Shown: positions 1 through 9,817 of the stretch, piece by piece | How positions within the stretch are numbered: the first letter of the stretch is position 1 | Layout: each line of letters starts with the position of its first letter | Assembly: GCA_964596985.1 (NCBI GenBank) | Contig: CAZQWG010000005.1 | Location: forward strand, 62,001-126,000 | DNA: 64,000 bases | DNA from: GCA-020345945 sp964596985 | Lineage (GTDB): Archaea; Thermoproteota; Bathyarchaeia; RBG-16-48-13; GCA-020345945 | Reading direction: 5' to 3' | The notes under the pieces: generated by a model | Database searches by the model: none | What the model was told of the DNA's origin: nothing | The model's input: only the letters and a program-made list of their open reading frames with translations | Program-made: the position numbers and the translations under genes

Positions 1-1
1 A

Positions 2-1132
2 ATCTCCTGTGATGTAAATCAGGTCGGCATCTTCCTTGGTTCTACGGAACGAAAGTTGGAATCCATGCACATGGATCATGCAAAGGCCATCGACGTTGCG
101 ACGACATCAGTCGAATATGCGAAAGATCATGGGCTTGAAACAAGGTTCACTGCAGAAGACGGGACAAGGGCTGAAGAATCATTCCTTGAGGAACTGTGTT
201 TAGCCGCTGTTGAAGCGGGGGCCGATAGGATCTGCATAGCCGACACAGTCGGATGCACCAACCCTATACGAATGAAAGAGCTCTTCAACAAATTCAAAGC
301 CCTTCTCAAGGTCGATCTAGAAACGCATTGTCACAACGACTTCGGACTAGCGGCGGCAAACACTCTCGCAGCTTTTGAGGGGGGAGCATCGTACCTCTCC
401 GTATCGGTGAATGGTCTTGGCGAACGGGCAGGTGTAGCATCTCTGGCAGAAGTCGCTACCTGCCTTAAAACACTCTACGGAATCGATACTATCAAGCTTG
501 ATAAGATCTTCTCCTTAACGCCCCTAGTAGAGAAATACAGCGGTATTGTGGTTTCTCCTATATCGCCTATCGTCGGAGAGAACGCCTTTTCACACAAGGC
601 AGGAGTACATACGGCCGCGGTTCTGTTTGACCCATCCACATATGAAGCCTTCCCGCCAGACCTAGTGGGACGACAAAGACAGATAATTATAGACAAGTAT
701 ACTGGCAAACGAGCTGTGGAAGCTAGACTTGAACGGCTAGGGATTACGCTAACGGAAGAACAACTCGGTAACCTGGTTCAGACTATCAAAGAACACCCGG
801 AAGTAAGAAACTACAGGGATGCGGACCTCATAGAACTAGCCGAGAAGACTACGGGGCTTAGCTTCTCTGTTGAGGTCCCACGAGAGATCGAGGCCCTCAT
901 GGCGGTCAAATGTCACTCAAACATATACACTACGTCGGTGGCCCGGCGAATCCGGGCTGTTAGAGGAATCGAAGAGGTTTGTGAGATAAGCGGAGACTTC
1001 GACGTAGAAGTCCGCATCGTCGCTGACTCGACCAAGCAACTAAACGATTGTCTCGAGAAGATAAGATCGATTGACGGAGTAGAAGGAACCAGGACTAGGT
1101 TGGTTCTCAAACGTTTCCCAGGCAAGGATTGA
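2..1132 (+). CDS. Homocitrate synthase family enzyme with C-terminal RAM domain (5' end outside window)
   Basis: This LeuA-type Claisen condensing enzyme joins acetyl-CoA to a 2-oxoacid. The frame is open from the first bases of the window, so the N-terminal part of the TIM barrel is missing. Visible barrel motifs are the late-strand HCHNDFG motif and NGLGERAG, followed by the communication region with SHKAGVHT. Instead of the long LeuA regulatory domain, the last 80 or so residues form an Lrp/AsnC effector (RAM) fold ending in IRSIDGVEGT. The homocitrate synthase of Sulfolobus acidocaldarius is known to carry such a RAM domain and to be lysine-inhibited through it. With a LysW lysine pathway at 33.8-39.6 kb, homocitrate synthase is the preferred reading, and 2-isopropylmalate or citramalate synthase are the alternatives. 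The exact substrate is inference. Confidence 0.75.
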   Translation: MSCDVNQVGIFLGSTERKLESMHMDHAKAIDVATTSVEYAKDHGLETRFTAEDGTRAEESFLEELCLAAVEAGADRICIADTVGCTNPIRMKELFNKFKALLKVDLETHCHNDFGLAAANTLAAFEGGASYLSVSVNGLGERAGVASLAEVATCLKTLYGIDTIKLDKIFSLTPLVEKYSGIVVSPISPIVGENAFSHKAGVHTAAVLFDPSTYEAFPPDLVGRQRQIIIDKYTGKRAVEARLERLGITLTEEQLGNLVQTIKEHPEVRNYRDADLIELAEKTTGLSFSVEVPREIEALMAVKCHSNIYTTSVARRIRAVRGIEEVCEISGDFDVEVRIVADSTKQLNDCLEKIRSIDGVEGTRTRLVLKRFPGKD

Positions 1133-1252
1133 CTCGCCTCCTGTTATTTTTTGTTGAGATGAAGCTTTGTTCGGAGATCGGAGTTGTCGGTCTCCTATCT
1201 TCTGCGATGCATTCCTTTTAGTATCCGATGTTTTCAATTGGATTCTTGACGG

Positions 1253-2350
1253 ATGGAGTCTACGATGCTGATACGGGAGGAGATAAAAGACGTTAAACCG
1301 TATTCTTGGGAGAAATCGTCTAGAGAGATTGCCCAAGAGTTCAATCTCCCTGTTGAACGGGTTATCCGTTTTGACCTTAATACTTCGCCTGGCATCCCTG
1401 AGAAGCTACTCGAGAAGGCGGTTCAAGCCCTTCCGGGACTTGGAATCCACGAATATCCAGACACCTCATACATGACACTTAGATCCCTTCTAGCGGAATA
1501 CTGTTCGGTGGATATCAACCAAGTATCGGTCACAAATGGTGCAGACGAAGCGCTGGACATCGTCTCGAAGATCTTTCTCAATTCGGAGTCGAATGTGGTC
1601 GTCTCAGAGCCGTCCTACTCCATGTATCGTATTGTATCCAAAATAATGGGTGCAACATTTAAAGCGGCGTTACGCAACGAAGATCTGACTGACAACCCTG
1701 ATCGAATAAAGGCGTTAACAGACGAGAAGACGCGAGTTGTCTTCTTGTGTAGCCCGAATAACCCTACAGGGACATGCATCTCTCGTCCGACTCTACGAGA
1801 TCTGTTAGAGTCGTTGGATTGTGCTATAGTGGTTGACGAGGCATACTACGAATTCTCCGGGGAGACTTTCGTCGACCTCACACAAGAATACGATAAACTG
1901 ATTATTCTCCGAACGTTCTCGAAGGCGTTTTCCCTCGCCGGGGCTAGAGTGGGATATATAGTTGCCTCAGAGAATACCGTAAACCTGCTCAATAAGGTTC
2001 GACCACCAAATAGTCTCTCAGTCTTCTCCCTCGAGCTCGCTAGACTCGCTTTACTGAATAAGGGACTCATGGAAACAAACGTCTCCACGATACTGAAGGC
2101 ACGAAAGAGTTTGAAGAAGGATCTAGCTGAGCTGGGACTCTACGCGCATCCTTCCAGAGCGAATTTCATGCTCGTGGATTTTGAAGATAAATCACCCGCA
2201 TCAATTCATAGACTGCTCATGGGGAGGGGAATAGTAGTCCGAGATGTAAGTTCGATGCCCCTGTTAGAGAAATGCCTCAGAATCACTGTCCGCAACGAAA
2301 GCGATAATCAACGGCTACTTCGGACGCTTTCCGAGGTCCTTTATCTGTGA
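1253..2350 (+). CDS. hisC: Histidinol-phosphate aminotransferase
   Basis: This PLP-dependent fold-type I aminotransferase (365 residues) interconverts imidazole-acetol phosphate and histidinol phosphate in histidine synthesis. Family features are visible: FDLNTSPG near residue 40, the substrate and cofactor region NGADEALD, SPNNPTGT, VVDEAYYEF, and the Schiff-base lysine in RTFSKAFSLAGARVGY. The length matches the HisC family. The gene stands apart from the hisA-hisB-hisD-hisI cluster at 39.6-43.6 kb, so it is either separately regulated or serves several aromatic or imidazole substrates. ATG at 1253 is taken as the start; ATG at 1265 is also possible, and neither has a strong ribosome-binding site. 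The 120-bp gap after the preceding gene suggests its own promoter. Confidence 0.85.
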   Translation: MESTMLIREEIKDVKPYSWEKSSREIAQEFNLPVERVIRFDLNTSPGIPEKLLEKAVQALPGLGIHEYPDTSYMTLRSLLAEYCSVDINQVSVTNGADEALDIVSKIFLNSESNVVVSEPSYSMYRIVSKIMGATFKAALRNEDLTDNPDRIKALTDEKTRVVFLCSPNNPTGTCISRPTLRDLLESLDCAIVVDEAYYEFSGETFVDLTQEYDKLIILRTFSKAFSLAGARVGYIVASENTVNLLNKVRPPNSLSVFSLELARLALLNKGLMETNVSTILKARKSLKKDLAELGLYAHPSRANFMLVDFEDKSPASIHRLLMGRGIVVRDVSSMPLLEKCLRITVRNESDNQRLLRTLSEVLYL

Positions 2351-2400
2351 GTTGCTAAGAAGTCTCGAACCGTGACGCCTTGGCTTCTCTTGCAGGTGAG

Positions 2401-2422
2401 GTCCGCCGTTGGTCTGGCGGAC
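2401..2422. terminator. Hairpin between convergent hisC and glnA
   Basis: GTCCGCC (2401-2407) pairs perfectly with GGCGGAC (2416-2422) around an 8-nt loop. It lies between the hisC stop (2350) and the glnA stop (2431), which converge, so it could end transcripts from both sides. There is no T-run beside it, so the terminator role is an inference. Confidence 0.4.
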
Positions 2423-2430
2423 ACCTTCAG

Positions 2431-3777
2431 CTATGCTGTGTATAGATACCTCTGGATTTCCCAATCGCTTACGCGGAGTCGATACTCATCCCATTCAGCC
2501 TTCTTGGCGTCAAGATATCTTCCGTAGGTGAAAGGTCCAAGGGTCTTCTCCACAAGTGAGCTTTTCTCGAGTTCTCCAATTGCTTCGTCGAGGGATGCTG
2601 GCAGCGTTTTGATGTAGAATTTCGCGAGTTCGGCGTCGTCGAATTCATAGACGTCTTCTTCGACTGGGTCAGGTGGCTTTATCTTCTTCTCGATACCTTC
2701 CAGTCCGGCCCCGAGCATGGTGGCGAAGGCAAGGTAGGGATTGCATGAGGGGTCTGGACATCTTAATTCTGCTCTTGTCGCGCCTTCTTCGCCAGGGAAG
2801 TATTCGGGTACCCTGATGAGTGCAGATCGGTTCCTCCGAGCCCAACAGAGATAGACGGGAGCTTCATAACCTGGGACCAGCCTCTTGTACGAGTTGACCG
2901 TTGGCGCTATGATTCCGCAGATCTCTCGAGCGAACTTGAGTTGTCCACCAATGAAGTAGTAGGCCGCGTCCGAAAGGTGGTACTTGTCCTCCTCTTCGAA
3001 GAATGCGTTTCTTCCGGTCTTCGTGTCCACAAGACTCTGGTGGACGTGCATTCCTGAACCATTCATCCCGTAGAACGGTTTTGGCATGAAAGTGGCAACG
3101 AGACCATACTGAACGGCTATCGCTTTGAGTGCATACTTGTAGGTGATTGTTTTGTCTGCTGTGGCAAGTACCTCGTCGAATTTGAAGTCCAACTCGTGCT
3201 GTCCAGGTGCCACCTCGTGGTGCCCCATTTCTATGTTCAGTCCTAGCTGGTCTAGGGCGAAGATGGCATCTCTTCTAACGTCTGAAGCTGCATCCCTTGG
3301 AGAGAAATCGAAGTATCCGCCTATATCGTGGGGCACCGGTCGAACGTCGTCGGTCTTCAGAAGGAAAAACTCCAATTCTGGACCGATATTGTACTTGAAG
3401 CCTAGCGATGCAGCCTTGTCGACCATCTTCTTTAGTATGAATCTTGGATCGCCTTCAAAGGGCTCTCCTCCAGGCCTCTGAAGATCACAGATCAGTCTGG
3501 CTTCAGTCTTGTCTGTAGGATGCCATGGGAGTATTTGGAAGGTGGACGGGTCCGGAACGGCAACCATGTCGCTTTCGTATATTCTCACGAATCCCTCGAT
3601 GGAGGAACCGTCAAACCCGACGCCATTGTCGAGAACATTCTCAAGATGCCTGACTGGAAGTTGAAGGCTTTTTGTAACCCCGAGTAGATCCGTAAACTGT
3701 AGGTTGACTATTTTTACATCTCTCTTCTTTGCAAGATTGAGAACCTTGCTCTTCTGTTCTTCTGGACTCATGTTCAC
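2431..3777 (-). CDS. glnA: Glutamine synthetase type I
   Basis: This enzyme uses ATP and ammonia to convert glutamate to glutamine, the main ammonium-assimilation step and the nitrogen donor for carA in this window. The 448-residue protein has the N-terminal beta-grasp domain with FDGSSIEGF, then the catalytic domain with GPELEFFLL, GHHEVAPGQHE (metal-binding His and Glu), NGSGMHVHQS and NRSALIRVPEY. It lacks the long C-terminal adenylylation-loop extension, as expected for the GSI-alpha type. The start may be GTG at 3777, six or so bases after a GGGGT box, or ATG at 3771. The upstream region (3800-3850) is very AT-rich, and a TTTAAATA-like box on the minus strand is the likely promoter. It is transcribed towards hisC. 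Confidence 0.93.
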   Translation of the reverse strand: MNMSPEEQKSKVLNLAKKRDVKIVNLQFTDLLGVTKSLQLPVRHLENVLDNGVGFDGSSIEGFVRIYESDMVAVPDPSTFQILPWHPTDKTEARLICDLQRPGGEPFEGDPRFILKKMVDKAASLGFKYNIGPELEFFLLKTDDVRPVPHDIGGYFDFSPRDAASDVRRDAIFALDQLGLNIEMGHHEVAPGQHELDFKFDEVLATADKTITYKYALKAIAVQYGLVATFMPKPFYGMNGSGMHVHQSLVDTKTGRNAFFEEEDKYHLSDAAYYFIGGQLKFAREICGIIAPTVNSYKRLVPGYEAPVYLCWARRNRSALIRVPEYFPGEEGATRAELRCPDPSCNPYLAFATMLGAGLEGIEKKIKPPDPVEEDVYEFDDAELAKFYIKTLPASLDEAIGELEKSSLVEKTLGPFTYGRYLDAKKAEWDEYRLRVSDWEIQRYLYTA

Positions 3778-4256
3778 TTCTTACCCCTTGAAATGACAAT
3801 GCGTCTAATAATAACTGACAATTATTTAAATTTATCTAAATATCATATTGAAATTTGGATGCTCTTAAACATAAAGATGTCAATAGCCTGCATTCGAAAT
3901 ATGTGGCGGGAGGTATCTTGGTAGTCTATGGCATGACTCTGACGGATTTGGTGTATCAAGCCGATACGGTATGCAAAGTACTCTATACGATCGCACGAAC
4001 CGAACAGAAGCGTACGATACTCCCATTGCTTGGCTGAATTATTTTTCGCTCCGGGTTGTCCGAAATCGTCTCAAAACGAGTTGACTTCAAAGCATTCCCT
4101 TTTTCTCCTGAATGGGTCTTTCGGGATTGTCGAAATCTTAATGTATCGGCAATATGCTGGTAGTTTCGTTGGGTGCTAACGATACTCTTGAGCGCAGAGT
4201 CATGCGATGGTTCTATGTCCTCGCTGACAACATACAGACAAACATCCTAAAGAGAA
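3778..4256. other. Divergent intergenic region between glnA and pckA
   Basis: The first 70 bases are AT-rich and probably hold the glnA promoter. A 60-codon TTG-started frame at 3855-4037 has no recognisable domain, and I do not call it a gene. A CGAAATCTTAATG sequence near 4130-4143 resembles a BRE/TATA element for pckA, about 115 bases before its ATG. No RNA gene or repeat was seen. Confidence 0.4.
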
Positions 4257-5858
4257 ATGGATACGATGAAAGAATTCGACTTGGAAGCATTTGCCAAGAC
4301 CGCCGATGTGATTAGAAGAAAGGCGATGGCAGAGGACCGGTTGATAGACAACCCCTCTGACGAAGAATTAAGACTACTTTTAGAGAAGGAACCAGGAATT
4401 AGAAGAACCGTATACGGTCATTTCGTCGCTGAAAGTGAACCTACTTCTAGGGCGGACATGTTCACGAAAAACAGTGTTGACCATCTCTTCGGTAAGGAAG
4501 AACACCGACTCCTAGCGCAATGCGAAGCTGCCTTAGCGGAAAGTAGGTTGATATCCATCGATCGAACTGTCGGCAACCAAAGTAGCGAGACAACGGTCAG
4601 GCTAGTTGTCCCCGAATATTTTGCTCATGTAGCCTATGGTGGGAAGAATCTCTTCATAGATATGAAGAAGGAGGTTGTAGAACCAACGTACCAAGTTCTA
4701 TTCTTCGCTGATCAAACCTTCGAAGCCAACAAGTCGAAACCTCTTCCGGAAAAGGACATCACCATAAGATTGGCTATGCTCGATCGTGGAAGGGTTTTCA
4801 AGATTGTCCGGAACAGCAACTACATAGGAGAGTTCAAGAAAGGGGTATTCGCTGCAGAGGATTGGACCGCAAAAACCCAGAGAGGTGGAATCTTTCTTCA
4901 CGCAGGTTGCAGAGAAGATTATCTCCAACAGTCAGCACGGGGAGACTACCGCGAGGTCAGAACACTACTTCTCGCCCTTAGCGCAAATGGAAAGACCAGT
5001 ATAACATGTGCCATCCTAGCAAGAAAAGGAAAAGAGAAATCATGGGTTATTCAAGACGACGGCGGCACCCTTATGCCCGATGGCACATTTCACGGTTGGG
5101 AAGCCGGAGGAGTGTTCGTCAAGACGGAGGGGGTAAATCCTGGGAATCAGCAAGAGATATTCTATGGTTTACTGAAACCGGATACGGTGTGTGAAAACGT
5201 CCACGTAACCGACGACGGCTACTTCAATTTCTTCAATTTGAAGAGGACATCAAACGGCAGGGCGGTTATCCTGAGAAGAGACCTCATGCATACTAGCCCC
5301 TATATCGACGTGGACAAGATAGACAACCTTATCCTTATCACCAGAGGACCGTTGATCCCTGCGATAGCAAAGTTAACCTTGGAACAAGCCGTAGCTTTAA
5401 TGATCCTCGGGCAAGCAATGGAGACATCGGCAGGCGACCCGACTCAGGCAGGAAAGATACGAAGTGTTTTCTTCTACGATCCCTTTATGGTCGGTGATAA
5501 AGCAGAGCATGCAAACAGGTTCTATGAAATATTGAAAGGTCTTCCTCACATGAGTTACTACCTACTAAACACCGGAGGAGTAGGCGAAGGGACGAGCTAT
5601 AGAGAGATAACCCTGGAACATACGAAGGGTATATTAGATTCCCTATTGAGAGGTGGACTCGAGTACTGGATGGATTCACCTACTGGTCTAAAGGTGCCGA
5701 CGGCGATAAGGACGGTAGACGACATCTATCTGCATCCCGAGATACTCTACCCAAATGCTACGTTTGAAGGAAAGCAGAAGGAGCTTGACAAGCTGAGACG
5801 CGAAGCCCTCGAAGAAATAAGCAGTGGTCTACACCCTAATCTCAAAAACGTCTTCTAA
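4257..5858 (+). CDS. pckA: Phosphoenolpyruvate carboxykinase, ATP-type family, divergent P-loop
   Basis: This enzyme interconverts oxaloacetate and phosphoenolpyruvate with a nucleotide, linking the C4 acids to gluconeogenesis. At 533 residues it has the length of the ATP-dependent family (PF01293). Recognisable parts are HAGCRED at 215-221, the kinase-1 loop at 240-250, the metal-binding DDGGTLMPDG around 267-276, and TEGVNPGNQQEIF at 290-302. The P-loop reads LSANGKTS where the bacterial enzyme has LSGTGKTT, so the phosphate-binding loop is divergent though the Lys-Thr pair is kept. Nucleotide preference cannot be read from sequence alone. The ATG at 4257 is chosen; a second ATG follows three codons later. 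The gene is transcribed alone. Confidence 0.8.
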   Translation: MDTMKEFDLEAFAKTADVIRRKAMAEDRLIDNPSDEELRLLLEKEPGIRRTVYGHFVAESEPTSRADMFTKNSVDHLFGKEEHRLLAQCEAALAESRLISIDRTVGNQSSETTVRLVVPEYFAHVAYGGKNLFIDMKKEVVEPTYQVLFFADQTFEANKSKPLPEKDITIRLAMLDRGRVFKIVRNSNYIGEFKKGVFAAEDWTAKTQRGGIFLHAGCREDYLQQSARGDYREVRTLLLALSANGKTSITCAILARKGKEKSWVIQDDGGTLMPDGTFHGWEAGGVFVKTEGVNPGNQQEIFYGLLKPDTVCENVHVTDDGYFNFFNLKRTSNGRAVILRRDLMHTSPYIDVDKIDNLILITRGPLIPAIAKLTLEQAVALMILGQAMETSAGDPTQAGKIRSVFFYDPFMVGDKAEHANRFYEILKGLPHMSYYLLNTGGVGEGTSYREITLEHTKGILDSLLRGGLEYWMDSPTGLKVPTAIRTVDDIYLHPEILYPNATFEGKQKELDKLRREALEEISSGLHPNLKNVF

Positions 5859-6041
5859 GGCTTTTCAGCAAGACCTAAGACAAGGGAGACATCAGGCCGG
5901 ATCAATAGACAAAAACTCTAGTTAATCAATCCTCTCTCATTTCAATGAACTTTAATCTACGTTCCATTTTTATCCTTGCTCCCCAAACTAGAATTGGATG
6001 GAATAACTTCAAAGGTTCATATGCGATAGAAGGGGCAAAGG

Positions 6042-7301
6042 TTGCCGATGAAGACGAGTTTCCAAGTGAGATGCATCAGTTGTGGGAAAGAGCACCCCGC
6101 GGATGCGAAGACTCATATCTGCGCCTCTTGCGGAGATCTACTCGATATCAAATACGACTATCAGAGCATGGCCGACAATTTGTCCAAGTCAGAGTGGTCA
6201 TCAAGACCTTTAGGGGTCTGGAAGTATCGAGAATTCCTCCCTTTCCGTAATCCAGACGGCATCGTGACTCTCGAAGAGGGAGGGACTAGTCTAACCCATT
6301 GCAAGAAATTGGGTTCAAAACTGGGATTGACCAGACTATTCGTCAAGAACGAGGGAGAGAACCCGACAGGCTCATTCAAAGATCGCGGGATGACGGTAGG
6401 GGTTACCAAAGCCCTCAGACTCGGAAGCAAAGCGGTGATTTGCGCCTCGACAGGCAACACCGCTTCCTCCCTCGCAGCATACGCAGCAAAAGCAGGAATG
6501 GAATGCGTGGTTATCATCCCCGAGGGAAAGATTGCACTGGGGAAATTGGCTCAAGCAATGATGTACGGGGCAAGAGTCGTCTCCGTCAAAGGCAACTTCG
6601 ATGAAGCTCTAGAGCTTGTAATGAAATCTTGCGATCAGCTTGGTTTCTACCTACTCAACTCGATAAATCCCTATAGGATAGAGGGGCAGAAAACGGGTGC
6701 CTTCGAGGTCTGCGAACAACTCGGTTCACCCCCGGATACCCTCATCATACCGGTCGGAAACGCGGGAAACATCTCCGCATACTGGAAGGGGTTCAAAGAG
6801 TTCTCTTTGGTAGGTCTAAGCAAGAAACTACCGAGAATGGTCGGCATTCAGGCCCACGGGGCCTCCCCCATCGTCGAGGCATTCAAACGGCAATCAGAAG
6901 CACTCAAACCAGTAGAATCGCCTGAAACCGTTGCAACCGCCATCCGAATAGGAAAACCGATCTCGTGGAAGAAAGCGCTCACGGCGATCCACGAGTCCAA
7001 TGGACTTGCGGATAGCGTAACGGACAGCGAGATACTCTACGCACAGAAACTGCTTGCAAGAGAGGAAGGCCTATTCGTGGAACCTGCAAGCGCTGCAAGT
7101 ATAGCGGGGCTGATCAAACTCAGGGATATTGGGGAGATAGATCCGGCTGAAACCGTTGTATGTGTGACTACGGGTCACGGTTTAAAAGATCCTGAGATCG
7201 TTCTCAAGTCTTGCGGCGAGATACTCGTGATAGAGGGAACAGTAGAAGAACTTGCAAGATCCTTGAAAATCCCTGTAGAAGCAGCAATAGCCTCAGCTTG
7301 A
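6042..7301 (+). CDS. thrC: Threonine synthase
   Basis: This PLP enzyme converts O-phosphohomoserine to threonine. Numbering from the TTG start, the N-terminus carries a zinc-ribbon-like set of cysteines (11, 14, 27, 30), which is common in archaeal threonine synthases. The cofactor lysine lies in NPTGSFKDRGM (Lys113), followed by the phosphate-binding region ASTGNTASSLAAYA and the glycine-rich PVGNAGNISAYWKG. TTG at 6042 is placed six bases after an AGGGG box; ATG at 6048 is the alternative. It is followed after 17 bases by homoserine dehydrogenase and then aspartate kinase, so thrC-hom-lysC is a compact aspartate-to-threonine operon. No homoserine kinase is visible in the window, although phosphohomoserine is the substrate. 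Confidence 0.9.
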   Translation: MPMKTSFQVRCISCGKEHPADAKTHICASCGDLLDIKYDYQSMADNLSKSEWSSRPLGVWKYREFLPFRNPDGIVTLEEGGTSLTHCKKLGSKLGLTRLFVKNEGENPTGSFKDRGMTVGVTKALRLGSKAVICASTGNTASSLAAYAAKAGMECVVIIPEGKIALGKLAQAMMYGARVVSVKGNFDEALELVMKSCDQLGFYLLNSINPYRIEGQKTGAFEVCEQLGSPPDTLIIPVGNAGNISAYWKGFKEFSLVGLSKKLPRMVGIQAHGASPIVEAFKRQSEALKPVESPETVATAIRIGKPISWKKALTAIHESNGLADSVTDSEILYAQKLLAREEGLFVEPASAASIAGLIKLRDIGEIDPAETVVCVTTGHGLKDPEIVLKSCGEILVIEGTVEELARSLKIPVEAAIASA

Positions 7302-7318
7302 ATACGGGAGGAAAATCT

Positions 7319-8344
7319 GTGAGAATAATATTGGTAGGTTTCGGGGTCGTCGGCAAGAGTATTGTACAAGTACTACTCGAGAATACCAGCCTCCTCATTA
7401 GGAACTACGGAGTCTCGCCGAAAGTCGTCGCGATAGTCGACTCGCAAGGATGCGCATTGAACCCGAGGGGAATAGACTTGAAGCAGGCTCTTACAGTGAA
7501 AGAGAACCTTGGCTCCATCTCACGTATGCCGAAGTTCGGAAGCCCCAAGATGACCTCAGCAGAGGTAGTCGAGAATACAGACGCAGAGATCATGATAGAC
7601 ACCACACCGACGAATACCCAGACCGGCGAACCAGGACTGACAAACATCAAAACCGCATTAAGGACGGGCAAACACGTTGTCACCTCGAACAAGGGACCCC
7701 TAGCACTAGCCTTACCATCTTTGACCGAACTAGCCCTCTACAATAGGGTGCAACTCCGCTTCGGAGGATCGGTTGGAGCCGGCACACCAATTCTCGAGTT
7801 CGCGAAGAAATGTCTTCTTGGAAACGAGATTCTCTCAGCGCAAGGAATACTCAACGGTACAACAAACTTCATACTGACCTCGATGACCGACCGTAAAATC
7901 GCTTTCTCTGATGCTTTGAAGGAGGCGCAAGAGCGAGGCTACGCTGAGACCGACCCCTCAAACGACATCAAAGGAATCGACACAGCCTGTAAACTCGTCA
8001 TCATTGCAAACTGGGTCATGGGAATGCCCGTAACCCTCCCAGATGTTGATATTGAAGGAATCGAGAACGTAACCATCGACGACATAAGTAAGGCGGCAAA
8101 CAAGCGTTGCACCATCAAACTGATAGGGGAAATCAACGAAGGTCTTCGTGTCACCCCAAGAATGATCGAGTGGGAGCATCCACTCAGCGGGATCAGAGGA
8201 GCACTGAACGCGATAACATTCCAAACAAGCTTGGCAGGTGAACAAACTGTGATTGGGTTGGGTGCTGGTGGGAGAGTAACAAGTAGTGCAATCCTGGCAG
8301 ACATAATCGACATAGCCCAAATCATTCGACGCAAAGGTGACTGA
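7319..8344 (+). CDS. hom: Homoserine dehydrogenase
   Basis: This enzyme reduces aspartate semialdehyde to homoserine with NAD(P)H. The N-terminal Rossmann motif GFGVVGKS opens the protein, followed by the dimerisation and substrate domain with TSNKGPLAL, RFGGSVGAGTPI and GILNGTTNFIL. At 341 residues it is the short archaeal form without a C-terminal ACT domain. The start is GTG at 7319, preceded by a clear GGGAGGA box at 7306-7312; the frame is open further upstream inside thrC, but that part is not protein-like. It lies between thrC and lysC, two bases before the latter, so translation is probably coupled. Confidence 0.92.
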   Translation: MRIILVGFGVVGKSIVQVLLENTSLLIRNYGVSPKVVAIVDSQGCALNPRGIDLKQALTVKENLGSISRMPKFGSPKMTSAEVVENTDAEIMIDTTPTNTQTGEPGLTNIKTALRTGKHVVTSNKGPLALALPSLTELALYNRVQLRFGGSVGAGTPILEFAKKCLLGNEILSAQGILNGTTNFILTSMTDRKIAFSDALKEAQERGYAETDPSNDIKGIDTACKLVIIANWVMGMPVTLPDVDIEGIENVTIDDISKAANKRCTIKLIGEINEGLRVTPRMIEWEHPLSGIRGALNAITFQTSLAGEQTVIGLGAGGRVTSSAILADIIDIAQIIRRKGD

Positions 8345-8346
8345 GT

Positions 8347-9756
8347 TTGAAGTTGGTGATGAAATTCGGAGGCAGCTCGCTCTCGGATGGGGCTCAGATC
8401 AGGAGAGCAGCAGAACTCGTTTCGAGTTACTTCGAAAAGGGAATAACCCCTGTAGTCGTAGCTTCGGCGATGAGCGGGATAACCGACGATTTGATTGAAG
8501 TAGCAGAAGTAGCAGCAAGGGGGAGGAAAGAGCCCATCGAAGAGTTCCTAGAATCCTTTGGTGAACGCCACAAGGCTGCACTTTCCGACTCCATACATGG
8601 GAAGAGGAATCTCTCACAGACAAACTCGAATCTGGAGCAGGAACTCGAGAACCTTGAACAAATTCTAACAGGCATATCGTATCTGAGAGAGATAACGCCA
8701 CGCTCAAAGGACTATGTACTATCTTTTGGGGAACGTCTCTCTTCGAGAATCCTCTGTGGAGCACTAATCGATGCTGGACTCGAAGCAGAATACCTCGCTG
8801 GAGGAGACGCGGGCATACTGACCGACGATAACTACGGTTCAGCCAAACCGCTGATGAAGACAACCCTCCAGCAAGTTCAGACCAAGCTTAACCCGTTACT
8901 CGACAAGAGAATAGTCCCGGTCATCACCGGTTTCATTGGAGAGACACAGAATGGGGTGACAACCACCTTGGGCAGAGGGGGTTCAGATTACACTGCCACT
9001 ATCGTTGGGGCTGCGATCAAGGCCGATGAAGTCTGGATCTGGAGTAATGTCGACGGACTCATGACCGCAGACCCTAAGCTCGTATCCGACGCCAAGACAA
9101 TCTCAAAGGTATCCTTCTCAGAAGCAATGGAGATGGTGTACTTTGGGGCAAAGAATATGCACCCGAAAGCCCTTGAGCCAGCCGAGGATCACGACCTTCC
9201 TGTTCGCATAAAGAATACCTTCAACCCTGAGCACCCAGGAACAGTGATCCATGCAAGAGAGGAAACTCCAACTGAGAATATTGCTCGAGCGATATCAATC
9301 ATTCGCGATGTAGCACTGGTTACGGTTGCCGGTGCCGGAGTAATAGGCACACCAGACGTTGTAGCTGAAGTCTTCTCCCTCCTCGGTTCACTTGGAGTAG
9401 ACGTCTACATGATCTCTCAAGGGTCTTCTGCGGCAAACATCTCCTTCGCAATTCCCCGAGACGTATTGGACAAGACGATCAACCTACTTGAGATGCAGCT
9501 GCTTGGGGATGATGTAAGAAACATAACCTCCGAGGATGACGTCTCTATCGTAGCAGTCATTGGAGCAGGAATGAAAGGAATCCCCGGAGTTGCGGCAAGG
9601 GTCTTCCGCTCGGTAGCTAACAAGAACGTGAACGTTCGAATGATAGCCCAAGGTTCTTCAGAGCTAAACATATCCTTCATGGTGAAGGAGGACGATATCA
9701 TTACAACGGCCCAGGCATTGCATGATGAATTCAGGCTCAGTCAAAACCATTCTTGA
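8347..9756 (+). CDS. lysC: Aspartate kinase
   Basis: This enzyme phosphorylates aspartate, the committed step to threonine, methionine or homocysteine and, in other organisms, diaminopimelate lysine. The protein (469 residues) begins with the amino-acid kinase motif MKFGGSSLSDG and has GRGGSDYTA and the nucleotide-binding region of the family, then two ACT domains in the last 150 residues. Both ACT units contain a repeated AQGSSELNISF-like core (SQGSSAANISF and AQGSSELNISF), the usual site of allosteric feedback by threonine or lysine. The TTG start at 8347 follows the hom stop by two bases. As lysine here is probably made by the LysW route, the main products served would be threonine and homocysteine. 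Confidence 0.92.
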   Translation: MKLVMKFGGSSLSDGAQIRRAAELVSSYFEKGITPVVVASAMSGITDDLIEVAEVAARGRKEPIEEFLESFGERHKAALSDSIHGKRNLSQTNSNLEQELENLEQILTGISYLREITPRSKDYVLSFGERLSSRILCGALIDAGLEAEYLAGGDAGILTDDNYGSAKPLMKTTLQQVQTKLNPLLDKRIVPVITGFIGETQNGVTTTLGRGGSDYTATIVGAAIKADEVWIWSNVDGLMTADPKLVSDAKTISKVSFSEAMEMVYFGAKNMHPKALEPAEDHDLPVRIKNTFNPEHPGTVIHAREETPTENIARAISIIRDVALVTVAGAGVIGTPDVVAEVFSLLGSLGVDVYMISQGSSAANISFAIPRDVLDKTINLLEMQLLGDDVRNITSEDDVSIVAVIGAGMKGIPGVAARVFRSVANKNVNVRMIAQGSSELNISFMVKEDDIITTAQALHDEFRLSQNHS

Positions 9757-9817
9757 CCAGCACTGCTAGAATGTCTGTACAGAGCTAAGACGCTATTCAC
9801 CCTCGGAAGGCATTCCC

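Noticed and set aside
3855..4037. 60-codon frame between glnA and pckA
   Set aside because: TTG start without a ribosome-binding site, no recognisable domain, and it lies in a promoter-rich divergent gap.
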